Shown: positions 51,201 through 58,067 of the stretch, piece after piece
Layout of the letters: each line of letters starts with the position of its first letter
Position numbering within the stretch: the first letter of the stretch is position 1
NCBI RefSeq assembly: GCF_008369325.1
Contig: NZ_VOBI01000017.1
Coordinates: 1 to 64,000, forward strand
Reading direction: 5' to 3'
Length of the DNA stretch: 64,000 nucleotides
DNA from: Pseudomonas sp. ANT_H12B
GTDB taxonomy: Bacteria; Pseudomonadota; Gammaproteobacteria; Pseudomonadales; Pseudomonadaceae
Notes under the pieces: model-generated
What the model was told of the DNA's origin: nothing
What the model saw: the letters and a program-made list of their open reading frames with translations, nothing else
Databases searched by the model: none
Position numbers and translations under genes: made by a program

Positions 51201-51489
51201 TCAGAGCGGTCTGGCCACCCATGGTTGGCAACAGCGCGTCCGGGCGCTCTTTCTCGATGATCTTGGCAACGGTCTGCCACTTGATCGGCTCGATGTACGT
51301 CGCGTCGGCCATGTCCGGGTCGGTCATGATGGTCGCAGGGTTGGAGTTCACCAGGATGACGCGGTAACCCTCCTCGCGCAGGGCTTTGCAGGCCTGGGCG
51401 CCGGAGTAGTCGAATTCGCAGGCCTGGCCGATCACGATCGGGCCAGCGCCGAGAATCAGGATGCTTTTAATGTCTGTACGTTTTGGCAT
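48268..51489 (-). CDS. carB: Carbamoyl-phosphate synthase, large subunit
   Basis: This 1073-residue subunit makes carbamoyl phosphate from bicarbonate, ATP and ammonia (from CarA) for arginine and pyrimidine synthesis. Two homologous ATP-grasp halves are visible: GAGPIVIGQACEFDYSG at the start and GGGPNRIGQGIEFDYCC near 560, with MNPRVSRSSALASKATG and VNPRASRTVPFVSKCIG as the matching late motifs. The C-terminal MGS-type allosteric domain (ISVRDDDKPLVAGVARDL and ATAGTAKLIEAAGL) is present. Start ATG 51489 is preferred to a TTG at 51504; the length equals PAO1 CarB. Preceded by carA with a 119-base gap. Confidence 0.97.
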   Translation of the reverse strand: MPKRTDIKSILILGAGPIVIGQACEFDYSGAQACKALREEGYRVILVNSNPATIMTDPDMADATYIEPIKWQTVAKIIEKERPDALLPTMGGQTALNCALDLEREGVLEKFGVEMIGANADTIDKAEDRSRFDKAMKSIGLDCPRSGIAHSMEEANVVLEKLGFPCIIRPSFTMGGTGGGIAYNREEFEEICARGLDLSPTKELLIDESLIGWKEYEMEVVRDKKDNCIIVCSIENFDPMGVHTGDSITVAPAQTLTDKEYQIMRNASLAVLREIGVETGGSNVQFGICPDTGRMVVIEMNPRVSRSSALASKATGFPIARIAAKLAIGYTLDELQNEITGGATPASFEPSIDYVVTKLPRFAFEKFPKADARLTTQMKSVGEVMAIGRTFQESLQKALRGLEVGVCGLDEKLDLSNPESMSILKRELTVPGAERIWYVADAFRAGLSVEDIFGMNMIDPWFLVQIEDLIKEEEKVKTLGLASIDRDMMFKLKRKGFSDMRLAKLLGVTEKNLRRHRHKLEVFPVYKRVDTCAAEFATDTAYMYSTYEEECEAAPSGRDKIMILGGGPNRIGQGIEFDYCCVHAALALREDGYETIMVNCNPETVSTDYDTSDRLYFEPVTLEDVLEICRVEKPKGVIVQYGGQTPLKLARALEEAGVPIIGTSPDAIDRAEDRERFQQMVERLNLRQPPNATVRSEDEAIRAASKIGYPLVVRPSYVLGGRAMEIVYEEEELKRYLRDAVKVSNDSPVLLDHFLNCAIEMDVDAVCDGTDVVIGAIMQHIEQAGVHSGDSACSLPPYSLPGHIQDEMREQVKKMALELGVVGLMNVQLALQGEDIYVIEVNPRASRTVPFVSKCIGVSLAMIAARVMAGKTLKEIGFTKEIIPNFYSVKEAVFPFAKFPGVDPILGPEMKSTGEVMGVGDTFGEAFAKAQMGASEVLPTGGTAFISVRDDDKPLVAGVARDLINLGFEVVATAGTAKLIEAAGLKVRRVNKVTEGRPHVVDMIKNDEVTLIINTTEGRQSIADSYSIRRNALQHKIYCTTTIAAGEAICEALKFGPEKTVRRLQDLHAGLKA

Positions 51490-51553
51490 GGGTTTGTCAC
51501 TCAAATCCGCAGGTCAGTCGGCAAGCCGTCTTGTTCAATCTTTGAAGACCTGA

Positions 51554-51582
51554 GAGGGCCACCGTGTGTCGGGGCCGCCCTC
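51554..51582 (-). other. Hairpin in the carA-carB gap
   Basis: GAGGGC (51554-51559) and GCCCTC (51577-51582) with further pairing inside form a stable hairpin in the 119-base gap between carA and carB. No T-run follows on the minus strand. It could tune carA/carB ratio, but this is a guess. Confidence 0.35.
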
Positions 51583-51608
51583 AAGCTTTGCTACATCAAG
51601 GCGAGCGA

Positions 51609-52745
51609 TTAGCGTCGCTTGGCCATTTCATTGATGAAGCGATCAAACAGTGGTGCTACGTCGTTCGGGCCAGGGCTGGCTTCAGGGTGTCCCTGGAAGC
51701 TGAAGGCACTCTTGTCGGCAAGTTCGATGCCTTGCAGGGTGCCGTCGAACAGCGATTTGTGAATCGCCCGGACGTTGGCTGGCAAGGTCGCTTCATCTAC
51801 CGCAAAACCGTGGTTCTGGCTGGTGATCATCACCACACCGCTGTCCAGATCCTGGACCGGGTGGTTGGCGCCGTGGTGGCCGTGACCCATTTTCAGAGTC
51901 TTGGCGCCAGCGGCCAGGGCCAGCAGTTGGTGACCGAGGCAGATACCGAACACCGGAATGTCGGTTTCCAGCACGTCCTTGATCGCCTGGATCGCGTAGT
52001 CGCATGGCTCCGGGTCACCAGGGCCGTTGGACAGGAACACGCCGTCCGGCTTCAATGCCAACGCTTCAGCAGCTGGCGTCTGTGCAGGCACCACGGTCAC
52101 ACGGCAACCGCGCTCGACCAGCATGCGCAGGATGTTCAGCTTGACTCCGTAGTCGTAGGCAACCACGTGGTACGGAAGTTCGGAGGCTTCGATGGTCGCG
52201 TGGCTGTCGGTTTTCAAGTCCCAGACAGTCGAGCGCCACTCGTACTTCTCTTTGGTGCTGACGACTTTCGCCAGATCCATGCCCTTGAGGCCAGGGAAAC
52301 CCTGAGCGGCGGCAATGGCGGCTTCTTCGGAAATATTGTCACCGGCCATGATGCAGCCGTTCTGCGCGCCCTTTTCACGCAGGATGCGTGTCAGGCGGCG
52401 GGTGTCGATACCGGCGATTGCCACAACGTTGTTGGCTTTCAGGTAGTCAGACAGGGACATCGTGTTACGCCAGTTGCTCGCAACCAGCGGCAGGTCACGG
52501 ATGACCAGGCCAGCGGACCAGACTTGGTTGGACTCGGCGTCTTCCGGTGTGGTGCCGGTGTTGCCGATGTGCGGGTAAGTCAGGGTAACAATCTGTTGGG
52601 CGTAGGAAGGATCGGTAAGGATTTCCTGATAGCCGGTCATTGCGGTGTTGAACACCACCTCACCAACGGTTTGACCGTCGGCTCCAATGGCTTCGCCGCG
52701 AAAAATGCTGCCATCAGCAAGGGCGAGTATGGCTGGCTTAGTCAA
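51609..52745 (-). CDS. carA: Carbamoyl-phosphate synthase, small (glutaminase) subunit
   Basis: This 378-residue subunit hydrolyses glutamine and passes ammonia to CarB. The N-terminal CPSase domain opens with PAILALADGSIFRGEAIGADG; the class I glutamine amidotransferase domain has the Cys nucleophile in FGICLGHQLLALAAG and the His-Glu pair in FQGHPEASPGPHD-type segment (GHPEASPGPNDVAP) near 350. Start is TTG 52745, with CGGGAGG upstream; this matches the conserved N-terminus. The leader region carries a terminator 46 bases before the start and several hairpins. Confidence 0.96.
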   Translation of the reverse strand: MTKPAILALADGSIFRGEAIGADGQTVGEVVFNTAMTGYQEILTDPSYAQQIVTLTYPHIGNTGTTPEDAESNQVWSAGLVIRDLPLVASNWRNTMSLSDYLKANNVVAIAGIDTRRLTRILREKGAQNGCIMAGDNISEEAAIAAAQGFPGLKGMDLAKVVSTKEKYEWRSTVWDLKTDSHATIEASELPYHVVAYDYGVKLNILRMLVERGCRVTVVPAQTPAAEALALKPDGVFLSNGPGDPEPCDYAIQAIKDVLETDIPVFGICLGHQLLALAAGAKTLKMGHGHHGANHPVQDLDSGVVMITSQNHGFAVDEATLPANVRAIHKSLFDGTLQGIELADKSAFSFQGHPEASPGPNDVAPLFDRFINEMAKRR

Positions 52746-52790
52746 GAAGACCTCCCGTAAATAAAGCCTGAAAGGGCGATCGCAGGTTGT

Positions 52791-52828
52791 AAAAAAGCGG
52801 AGTGACGTATGGACACGTCACCCCGCTT
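52791..52828 (-). terminator. Terminator in the carA leader
   Basis: AAGCGGAGTGACGT (52795-52808) and ACGTCACCCCGCTT (52815-52828) pair strongly, and on the minus strand TTTTTT follows (complement of 52791-52796). It lies 46 bases before the carA start and 175 bases after the dapB stop, so it may attenuate carAB rather than simply end dapB. Confidence 0.7.
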
Positions 52829-52850
52829 CTTCACCGAATAATTCTGCGCG

Positions 52851-52871
52851 CTTTTAGTGGACACACTAAAG
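52851..52871 (-). promoter_or_regulatory. Hairpin upstream of the carA terminator
   Basis: CTTTTAGTG (52851-52859) and CACTAAAG (52864-52871) form a stem with loop GACA. A smaller CTGTA/TACAG hairpin (52872-52884) follows on the same side. Together with the terminator they could form alternative structures of an attenuator. Confidence 0.4.
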
Positions 52872-53003
52872 CTGTAGCTTACAGAAAAAGGCATTTTTGG
52901 TCTACCGCCAATGAGCCTTAAAGGCCGGAGAATGCGACAGGACGTCGCTTGGCGGAGTAAAACCGGGCTCAAACCTGGGTTTGAACCCGATTTCGGGCAC
53001 ATC

Positions 53004-53810
53004 TTAACGCAGATCGAGCACGTCTTGCATGTCGTAGAGACCTGGCTCACGGCCGTCTAGCCACAATGCGGCACGCACCGCACCCTTGGCGAAGGTCATG
53101 CGACTGGAAGCCTTGTGGGTGATTTCCAGACGCTCGCCTTCGCAGGCGAACAGCACCGTATGATCGCCGACCACATCACCACCGCGAACGGTAGCGAAGC
53201 CAATGGTTTCCCGCTCGCGGGCACCGGTATGGCCTTCACGACCATAAACCGCCACCTTCTGCAGATCACGATCCAGTGCACTGGCGATCACTTCACCCAT
53301 GCGCAGAGCCGTACCTGAAGGCGCATCGATCTTGTGCCGATGATGCGCTTCGATGATTTCGATATCCGCCTCATCACCCAGCACACGAGCCGCCATATCG
53401 AGCAGTTTCAGCGACAGGTTCACACCGACACTGAAATTGGCCGCGAACACGATCGGAATATCCTTGCCCGCCTCGGCCAGCAACTGCTTCTGTGCCGCAT
53501 CCAGCCCGGTCGTACCGATGACCATGGCTTTGCCCGCTTTACGGCAGAACGCCAGGTTTTTCAGCATGACTTCCGGGAGCGTGAAGTCGATCAACACATC
53601 AAACTCTTCAGCCACCGCCTCCACGTGACCGGACAGAGTCACGCCGATACGCCCCAACGAGGCCAGCTCACCGGCATCCACGCCAATCAGCGTGCTGCCG
53701 GGGCGCACGATGGCCGCCGTCAGCCCGGTCAGCGGCGCGCGTTGCTGCACCGCCTCGACCAGAATCTTGCCCATGCGCCCGGCAGCGCCCATCACCGCAA
53801 TACGTCGCAT
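53004..53810 (-). CDS. dapB: 4-Hydroxy-tetrahydrodipicolinate reductase
   Basis: This 268-residue NAD(P)H-dependent enzyme acts in lysine and diaminopimelate synthesis. RIAVMGAAGRMGKILVEAV is the nucleotide-binding start, GTTGLDAAQKQL, NFSVGVNLSLKLLDMAA and EIIEAHHRHKIDAPSGTALRMGE (with catalytic His-His and the Lys) are family signatures. It follows dnaJ by 10 bases and may be co-transcribed with the chaperone genes. The next gene, carA, has its own leader. Confidence 0.97.
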   Translation of the reverse strand: MRRIAVMGAAGRMGKILVEAVQQRAPLTGLTAAIVRPGSTLIGVDAGELASLGRIGVTLSGHVEAVAEEFDVLIDFTLPEVMLKNLAFCRKAGKAMVIGTTGLDAAQKQLLAEAGKDIPIVFAANFSVGVNLSLKLLDMAARVLGDEADIEIIEAHHRHKIDAPSGTALRMGEVIASALDRDLQKVAVYGREGHTGARERETIGFATVRGGDVVGDHTVLFACEGERLEITHKASSRMTFAKGAVRAALWLDGREPGLYDMQDVLDLR

Positions 53811-53820
53811 GCCTGCCTCC

Positions 53821-54945
53821 TTACAAATCGCCGAAGAAGCGCTTCACGCCTTCGAACCAACCAGTGGTTTTCGGCGAATGGCTGTTGTCATCCGCCAGCG
53901 AGCTGCGGAACTCTTCCAGCAATTCACGCTGACGACGACCCAGGTTGACCGGGGTTTCGACCGCCACGCGGCACATCAAATCACCGGCGCCGCCACCACG
54001 TACTGGCGCAACGCCTTTGCCACGAACACGGAACTGCTTGCCGGTCTGAGTCCCCTCAGGGATCTTCAGTTTGACTCGACCATCAAGGGTCGGAATCTCC
54101 AGCTCGCCGCCCAACGCCGCATCGACAAAGCTGATCGGCACTTCGCAGAACAGGTGCTTGCCGTCACGCTGGAAGATCGCGTGCTCACGCACATTGATCA
54201 CCACGTACAGGTCGCCGGTCGGGCCACCCTGGGCGCCCGCCTCGCCTTCGCCAGACAGGCGAATGCGGTCACCGGTATCGACACCGGCCGGCACTTTCAC
54301 CGACAGGGTCTTGTACTCTTCGACACGCCCTTCGCCGTGGCAGGAATCGCACGGATCGGAAATGATCTTGCCTTGGCCATGGCAACGCGGGCAGGTCTGC
54401 TGCACCGAGAAGAAGCCCTGCTGCATGCGCACCTGACCGATACCGCCGCACGTCGGGCAAGTGATCGGCGAGGAGCCTTTCTTGGCACCCGAACCGTCGC
54501 ACGGCTTGCAATTGACCAGTGTCGGAACGCGGATATTCACGGTGGTACCGCGCACCGCTTCTTCCAGGTTCAGCTCCAGGGTGTAACGCAAATCGCTACC
54601 GCGCTGAGCGCCGCCACGAGCACCGCCGCGACCGCCACCGAAGAAGTCACTGAATACATCGCCAAAGATATCGGAGAAGTTCTGACCGCCAAACCCGGCA
54701 CCGCCGCCACCCATGCTCGGGTCGACACCGGCATGACCGTACTGGTCGTACGCCGCGCGCTTGCTGGAATCGGACAGTACTTCGTAGGCCTCGTTGGCCT
54801 CTTTGAACATGTCTTCCGATGCTTTGTCATCGGGATTACGGTCCGGGTGGTGCTTCATCGCCAGGCGACGGTAGGCCTTTTTCAGGTCTGTTTCGCTTGA
54901 GCCACGCTCAACACCCAATACTTCGTAATAGTCACGCTTTGCCAT
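53821..54945 (-). CDS. dnaJ: Chaperone protein DnaJ
   Basis: This 374-residue co-chaperone stimulates DnaK. The J domain (residues 1-70) has the HPD motif in KHHPDRNPDD. A Gly/Phe-rich linker follows (GGGGAGFGGQNFSDIFGDVF). Four CxxCxGxG zinc motifs are present: CKPCDGSG, CPTCGGIG, CPRCHGQG and CDSCHGEG. ATG 54945 is chosen because it gives MAKRDYYEVLG; the longer frame to 55035 adds an unlikely N-terminus. It lies 297 bases after dnaK, longer than usual, with a REP-like hairpin between. Confidence 0.96.
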   Translation of the reverse strand: MAKRDYYEVLGVERGSSETDLKKAYRRLAMKHHPDRNPDDKASEDMFKEANEAYEVLSDSSKRAAYDQYGHAGVDPSMGGGGAGFGGQNFSDIFGDVFSDFFGGGRGGARGGAQRGSDLRYTLELNLEEAVRGTTVNIRVPTLVNCKPCDGSGAKKGSSPITCPTCGGIGQVRMQQGFFSVQQTCPRCHGQGKIISDPCDSCHGEGRVEEYKTLSVKVPAGVDTGDRIRLSGEGEAGAQGGPTGDLYVVINVREHAIFQRDGKHLFCEVPISFVDAALGGELEIPTLDGRVKLKIPEGTQTGKQFRVRGKGVAPVRGGGAGDLMCRVAVETPVNLGRRQRELLEEFRSSLADDNSHSPKTTGWFEGVKRFFGDL

Positions 54946-55168
54946 AAGTCTTTGCACTCTTAAGGACGTTCGGCAAACCCCTCCTGAGCTTCGCCAAACT
55001 CGTTGAGCCCCAATACAGGCCCGGACCCAACTCACGTCAATTCAACGATCCTGGTCTTTGATTCGATGCGGTACTTTCGGCTCGAAAAGCAGGAGCATTC
55101 CCGGCCATACCGCCAACACACGAGCCTTGTCGCACGCTGTAAAAATTCGCTAACTCCAGACACGCCAA

Positions 55169-55188
55169 CGCGGGAGCAAGCTCCCGCG
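55169..55188. repeat. Perfect hairpin (REP-like) between dnaK and dnaJ
   Basis: CGCGGGAGC (55169-55177), loop AA, GCTCCCGCG (55180-55188). It resembles the core of the GGGAGCGAGC REP family and could act as a partial terminator after dnaK. The rest of the 297-base gap shows no gene. Confidence 0.6.
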
Positions 55189-55242
55189 CGGCGACATCCT
55201 ACCAGTCACCGCCTGAAGGCAGTCAACCGGGCGACCAACAAC

Positions 55243-57159
55243 TTACTTGTGGTCTTTGACTTCTTCGAACTCGGCATCGACAACGTCGTCAGCCTTCTCA
55301 GCCGATTCGCCTTGCGGTGCAGCGCCTTCAGCAGGCTGAGCCTGTTCGGCGTACATCTTCTGCGCCACTGGAGCGGAGACTTTCGACAGTTCTTCAACCT
55401 TGGCTTCGATTGCAGCTTTGTCGTCGCCTTTAACAGCGGCTTCCAGAGCAACAACAGCCGCTTCGATTGCAGTCTTCTCTTCAGCAGTCACTTTATCGCC
55501 AGCGTCTGCGACCATTTTGCGAGTCGAGTGAACCAGCGCATCGCCCTGGTTGCGAGCGGTAGCCAGCTCTTCGAACTGGCGATCTGCGTCGACGTTGGCT
55601 TCAGCATCGCGAATCATCTGCTGAATCTCTTCCTCGGACAGACCGGAGTTGGCCTTGATCACGATCGACTGAGTCTTGCCAGTAGCCTTGTCTTTGGCGC
55701 CTACGTGCAGGATGCCGTTGGCGTCGATATCGAAGGTCACTTCAATCTGTGGCACGCCACGTGGTGCTGGTGGAATCTCGGCCAGGTCGAACTTGCCCAA
55801 GGACTTGTTCTGTGCGGCTTGCTTACGCTCACCTTGCAGCACGTGAATGGTCACGGCGCCCTGGTTGTCGTCGGCAGTCGAGAACACTTGCGATTTCTTG
55901 GTAGGAATCGTGGTGTTTTTCTCGATCAGCGCAGTCATCACGCCGCCCATGGTTTCGATACCCAGAGTCAGCGGGCTGACGTCGAGCAGCAGGACGTCTT
56001 TCACATCACCGGCCAATACTGCGCCCTGGATAGCAGCACCCATGGCAACGGCTTCGTCCGGGTTCACATCTTTACGTGCTTCTTTACCGAAGAACTCGGT
56101 CACCAGCTTCTGAACCAGGGGCATACGGGTCTGACCGCCAACCAGGATCACGTCGTTGATGGCACCAACGTCGATACCGGAGTCTTTCAGAGCGATGCGG
56201 CAAGGTTCGATGGTGCGCTGAACCAGGTCTTCAACCAGCGCTTCGAGCTTGGCGCGGGAGATTTTCACGTTCAAGTGCTTAGGACCAGTGGCGTCTGCCG
56301 TGATGTACGGCAGGTTCACGTCGGTCTGCAGGCTCGAAGACAGCTCGATCTTGGCTTTCTCGGCAGCTTCTTTCAGGCGCTGCATGGCCAGCGGGTCACC
56401 TTTAAGGTTCATGCCGCTTTCTTTCTTGAATTCGTCAACGAGGTAGTCGATCAGACGAATGTCAAAGTCTTCACCGCCCAGGAACGTGTCGCCGTTGGTG
56501 GCCAACACTTCAAACTGGTGCTCGCCATCGACTTCAGCGATTTCGATAACCGAAACGTCGAAAGTACCGCCGCCCAAGTCGTAAACGATCACGGTGTGAT
56601 CGCCTTTCGCCTTGTCCATACCGTAAGCCAGAGCGGCCGCGGTTGGTTCGTTGATGATACGTTTTACGTCCAGGCCCGCGATGCGGCCGGCGTCTTTGGT
56701 GGCTTGACGCTGGCTGTCGTTGAAGTAAGCCGGAACGGTGATCACCGCCTCAGTCACTGGCTCGCCGAGGTAGTCTTCGGCGGTTTTCTTCATTTTTTTC
56801 AGAATTTCAGCCGAGATTTGTGGCGGCGACATTTTCTGGCCGTTCACTTCAACCCAGGCGTCGTTGTTATCAGCCTTGACAATCTTGTAAGGGACCATCT
56901 GGATGTCTTTCTGAACCACTTCTTCATCAAAGCGACGACCGATCAGACGCTTCACCGCGTACAGGGTGTTATGCGGATTGGTCACAGCCTGACGCTTGGC
57001 CGACTGGCCAACGAGGATCTCGCCATCGCTGGCGTAAGCGACGATCGACGGCGTGGTACGCGCGCCTTCAGCGTTTTCAATAACTTTGGCTTTGCCGTTT
57101 TCAAGCACGGAGACGCAGGAGTTGGTAGTCCCCAGGTCGATACCGATAATTTTGCCCAT
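55243..57159 (-). CDS. dnaK: Chaperone protein DnaK (Hsp70)
   Basis: This 638-residue ATP-dependent chaperone folds new and damaged proteins. GIDLGTTNSC opens the ATPase domain, with VPAYFNDSQRQATKDAG, IVYDLGGGTFDVSV and LVGGQTRMPLVQ as further signatures; the substrate domain begins near VLLLDVSPLTLGIETMGG and the end (EKADDVVDAEFEEVKD) has the conserved EEV motif. ATG 57159 is chosen for GGGAGAG 5-6 bases upstream; the GTG at 57165 has no space for a site. Likely transcribed with grpE from the sigma-32 promoter at 57882-57909. Confidence 0.98.
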   Translation of the reverse strand: MGKIIGIDLGTTNSCVSVLENGKAKVIENAEGARTTPSIVAYASDGEILVGQSAKRQAVTNPHNTLYAVKRLIGRRFDEEVVQKDIQMVPYKIVKADNNDAWVEVNGQKMSPPQISAEILKKMKKTAEDYLGEPVTEAVITVPAYFNDSQRQATKDAGRIAGLDVKRIINEPTAAALAYGMDKAKGDHTVIVYDLGGGTFDVSVIEIAEVDGEHQFEVLATNGDTFLGGEDFDIRLIDYLVDEFKKESGMNLKGDPLAMQRLKEAAEKAKIELSSSLQTDVNLPYITADATGPKHLNVKISRAKLEALVEDLVQRTIEPCRIALKDSGIDVGAINDVILVGGQTRMPLVQKLVTEFFGKEARKDVNPDEAVAMGAAIQGAVLAGDVKDVLLLDVSPLTLGIETMGGVMTALIEKNTTIPTKKSQVFSTADDNQGAVTIHVLQGERKQAAQNKSLGKFDLAEIPPAPRGVPQIEVTFDIDANGILHVGAKDKATGKTQSIVIKANSGLSEEEIQQMIRDAEANVDADRQFEELATARNQGDALVHSTRKMVADAGDKVTAEEKTAIEAAVVALEAAVKGDDKAAIEAKVEELSKVSAPVAQKMYAEQAQPAEGAAPQGESAEKADDVVDAEFEEVKDHK

Positions 57160-57261
57160 GTTCACTCTCCCGAAACTTTGGATTTGGTTGCCGCAGCAGT
57201 GGTGGCTAACTGCGGTAGCACTTAAACGCTTGACTTCTAAATGGGGGCCTTGCGGCTAATT

Positions 57262-57828
57262 TCAAGCCTGCTCGTCAATCGAAGGCGAAACTGGTGCAGG
57301 GGCCTTGCTGACCACGACCATGGCCGGGCGCAGCAGGCGACCATTGAGCTGGTAGCCCTTCTGGAACACCTTGAGCACGCTATTAGGCTCGACGTCGGCG
57401 CTTTCCTGCATGGCCATCGCCTGGTGATGAACGGCGTTGAACGGTTCGCCATGCGGATCGATCGCTTCCAGCTGATAACGCTTCAGGGTGTCCTGGAACA
57501 TTTTCAGGGTCAGTTCGATGCCTTCGCGCATTGGGCGGATGCTTTCGTCATCCGGATTGGACAACTCCAGACCACGCTCCAGGCTGTCGATGATCGGCAG
57601 CAAGTCGCCGGCGAATTTTTCCAGCGCGAATTTGTGAGCCTTTTCTACATCCTGCTCGGCGCGGCGGCGGACGTTCTGCAGATCGGCGGCAACACGCAAA
57701 GCCTGATCTTGCGCACCTGCCAGTTGCTCTTCGAGCACTTGTACACGAGCCACCAGGTCTTCACCCGAAGCCTCGGGGCCTTGGTTGGCGTCTAGATTTT
57801 GCGTATCCACTGTCTGTTCGTCAGCCAT
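57262..57828 (-). CDS. grpE: Nucleotide exchange factor GrpE
   Basis: This 188-residue protein releases ADP from DnaK. A long N-terminal coiled coil (about 20-85; ARVQVLEEQLAGAQDQALRVAADLQNVRRR) is followed by the beta domain with LKMFQDTLKRYQLEAIDPHGEPFNAVHHQAMAM and VFQKGYQLNGRLLRPAMVVV. First gene of the grpE-dnaK-dnaJ series. A sigma-32 promoter lies 53-81 bases upstream. Confidence 0.97.
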   Translation of the reverse strand: MADEQTVDTQNLDANQGPEASGEDLVARVQVLEEQLAGAQDQALRVAADLQNVRRRAEQDVEKAHKFALEKFAGDLLPIIDSLERGLELSNPDDESIRPMREGIELTLKMFQDTLKRYQLEAIDPHGEPFNAVHHQAMAMQESADVEPNSVLKVFQKGYQLNGRLLRPAMVVVSKAPAPVSPSIDEQA

Positions 57829-57881
57829 AGATTTCTCCTTTCAATATCGTCCGCGAGCTCAACTCGCGCTTCTGCCCAGCT

Positions 57882-57909
57882 ATATGGGGCCGCAAAATTC
57901 AGCTTCAAG
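57882..57909 (-). promoter_or_regulatory. Sigma-32 (RpoH) heat-shock promoter of grpE
   Basis: On the minus strand CTTGAAG (complement of 57903-57909) and CCCCATAT (complement of 57882-57889) are 13 bases apart. The heat-shock consensus is CTTGAAA, 13-15 bases, CCCCATNT, so agreement is nearly complete. It is 53 bases before grpE. Confidence 0.85.
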
Positions 57910-58027
57910 GGGGCTTGATCATTAACCCTACAAAAACAACTGCATTGTCATTCCTCGATGCGCTAAGGATTTCGTCGGATCAAGCGAATCGAGCTAAAAG
58001 AGGGCATTGTCAGCCAGAAACAAAACA

Positions 58028-58043
58028 CTGTATAAATAACCAG
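58028..58043 (+). promoter_or_regulatory. LexA box of recN
   Basis: CTGTATAAATAACCAG keeps the CTGT and CAG ends and agrees at 13 of 16 positions with the gammaproteobacterial SOS consensus CTGTATATATATACAG. It ends 24 bases before the recN start. Confidence 0.8.
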
Positions 58044-58067
58044 ACCTAAAGCCTGGGAGCGGCCTTT

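Noticed and set aside
48385..51612. 1075-codon plus-strand open frame across carB
   Set aside because: Mirror frame of carB with His/Val/Gln-rich sequence; carB is full length.
52742..53050. 102-codon minus-strand frame covering the carA leader
   Set aside because: Crosses the terminator and ends within the carA start; it could contain a shorter leader peptide (from about 52891), but there is no good ribosome site.
55003..57225. 740-codon plus-strand open frame across dnaK
   Set aside because: Mirror frame of dnaK; no recognisable motif.
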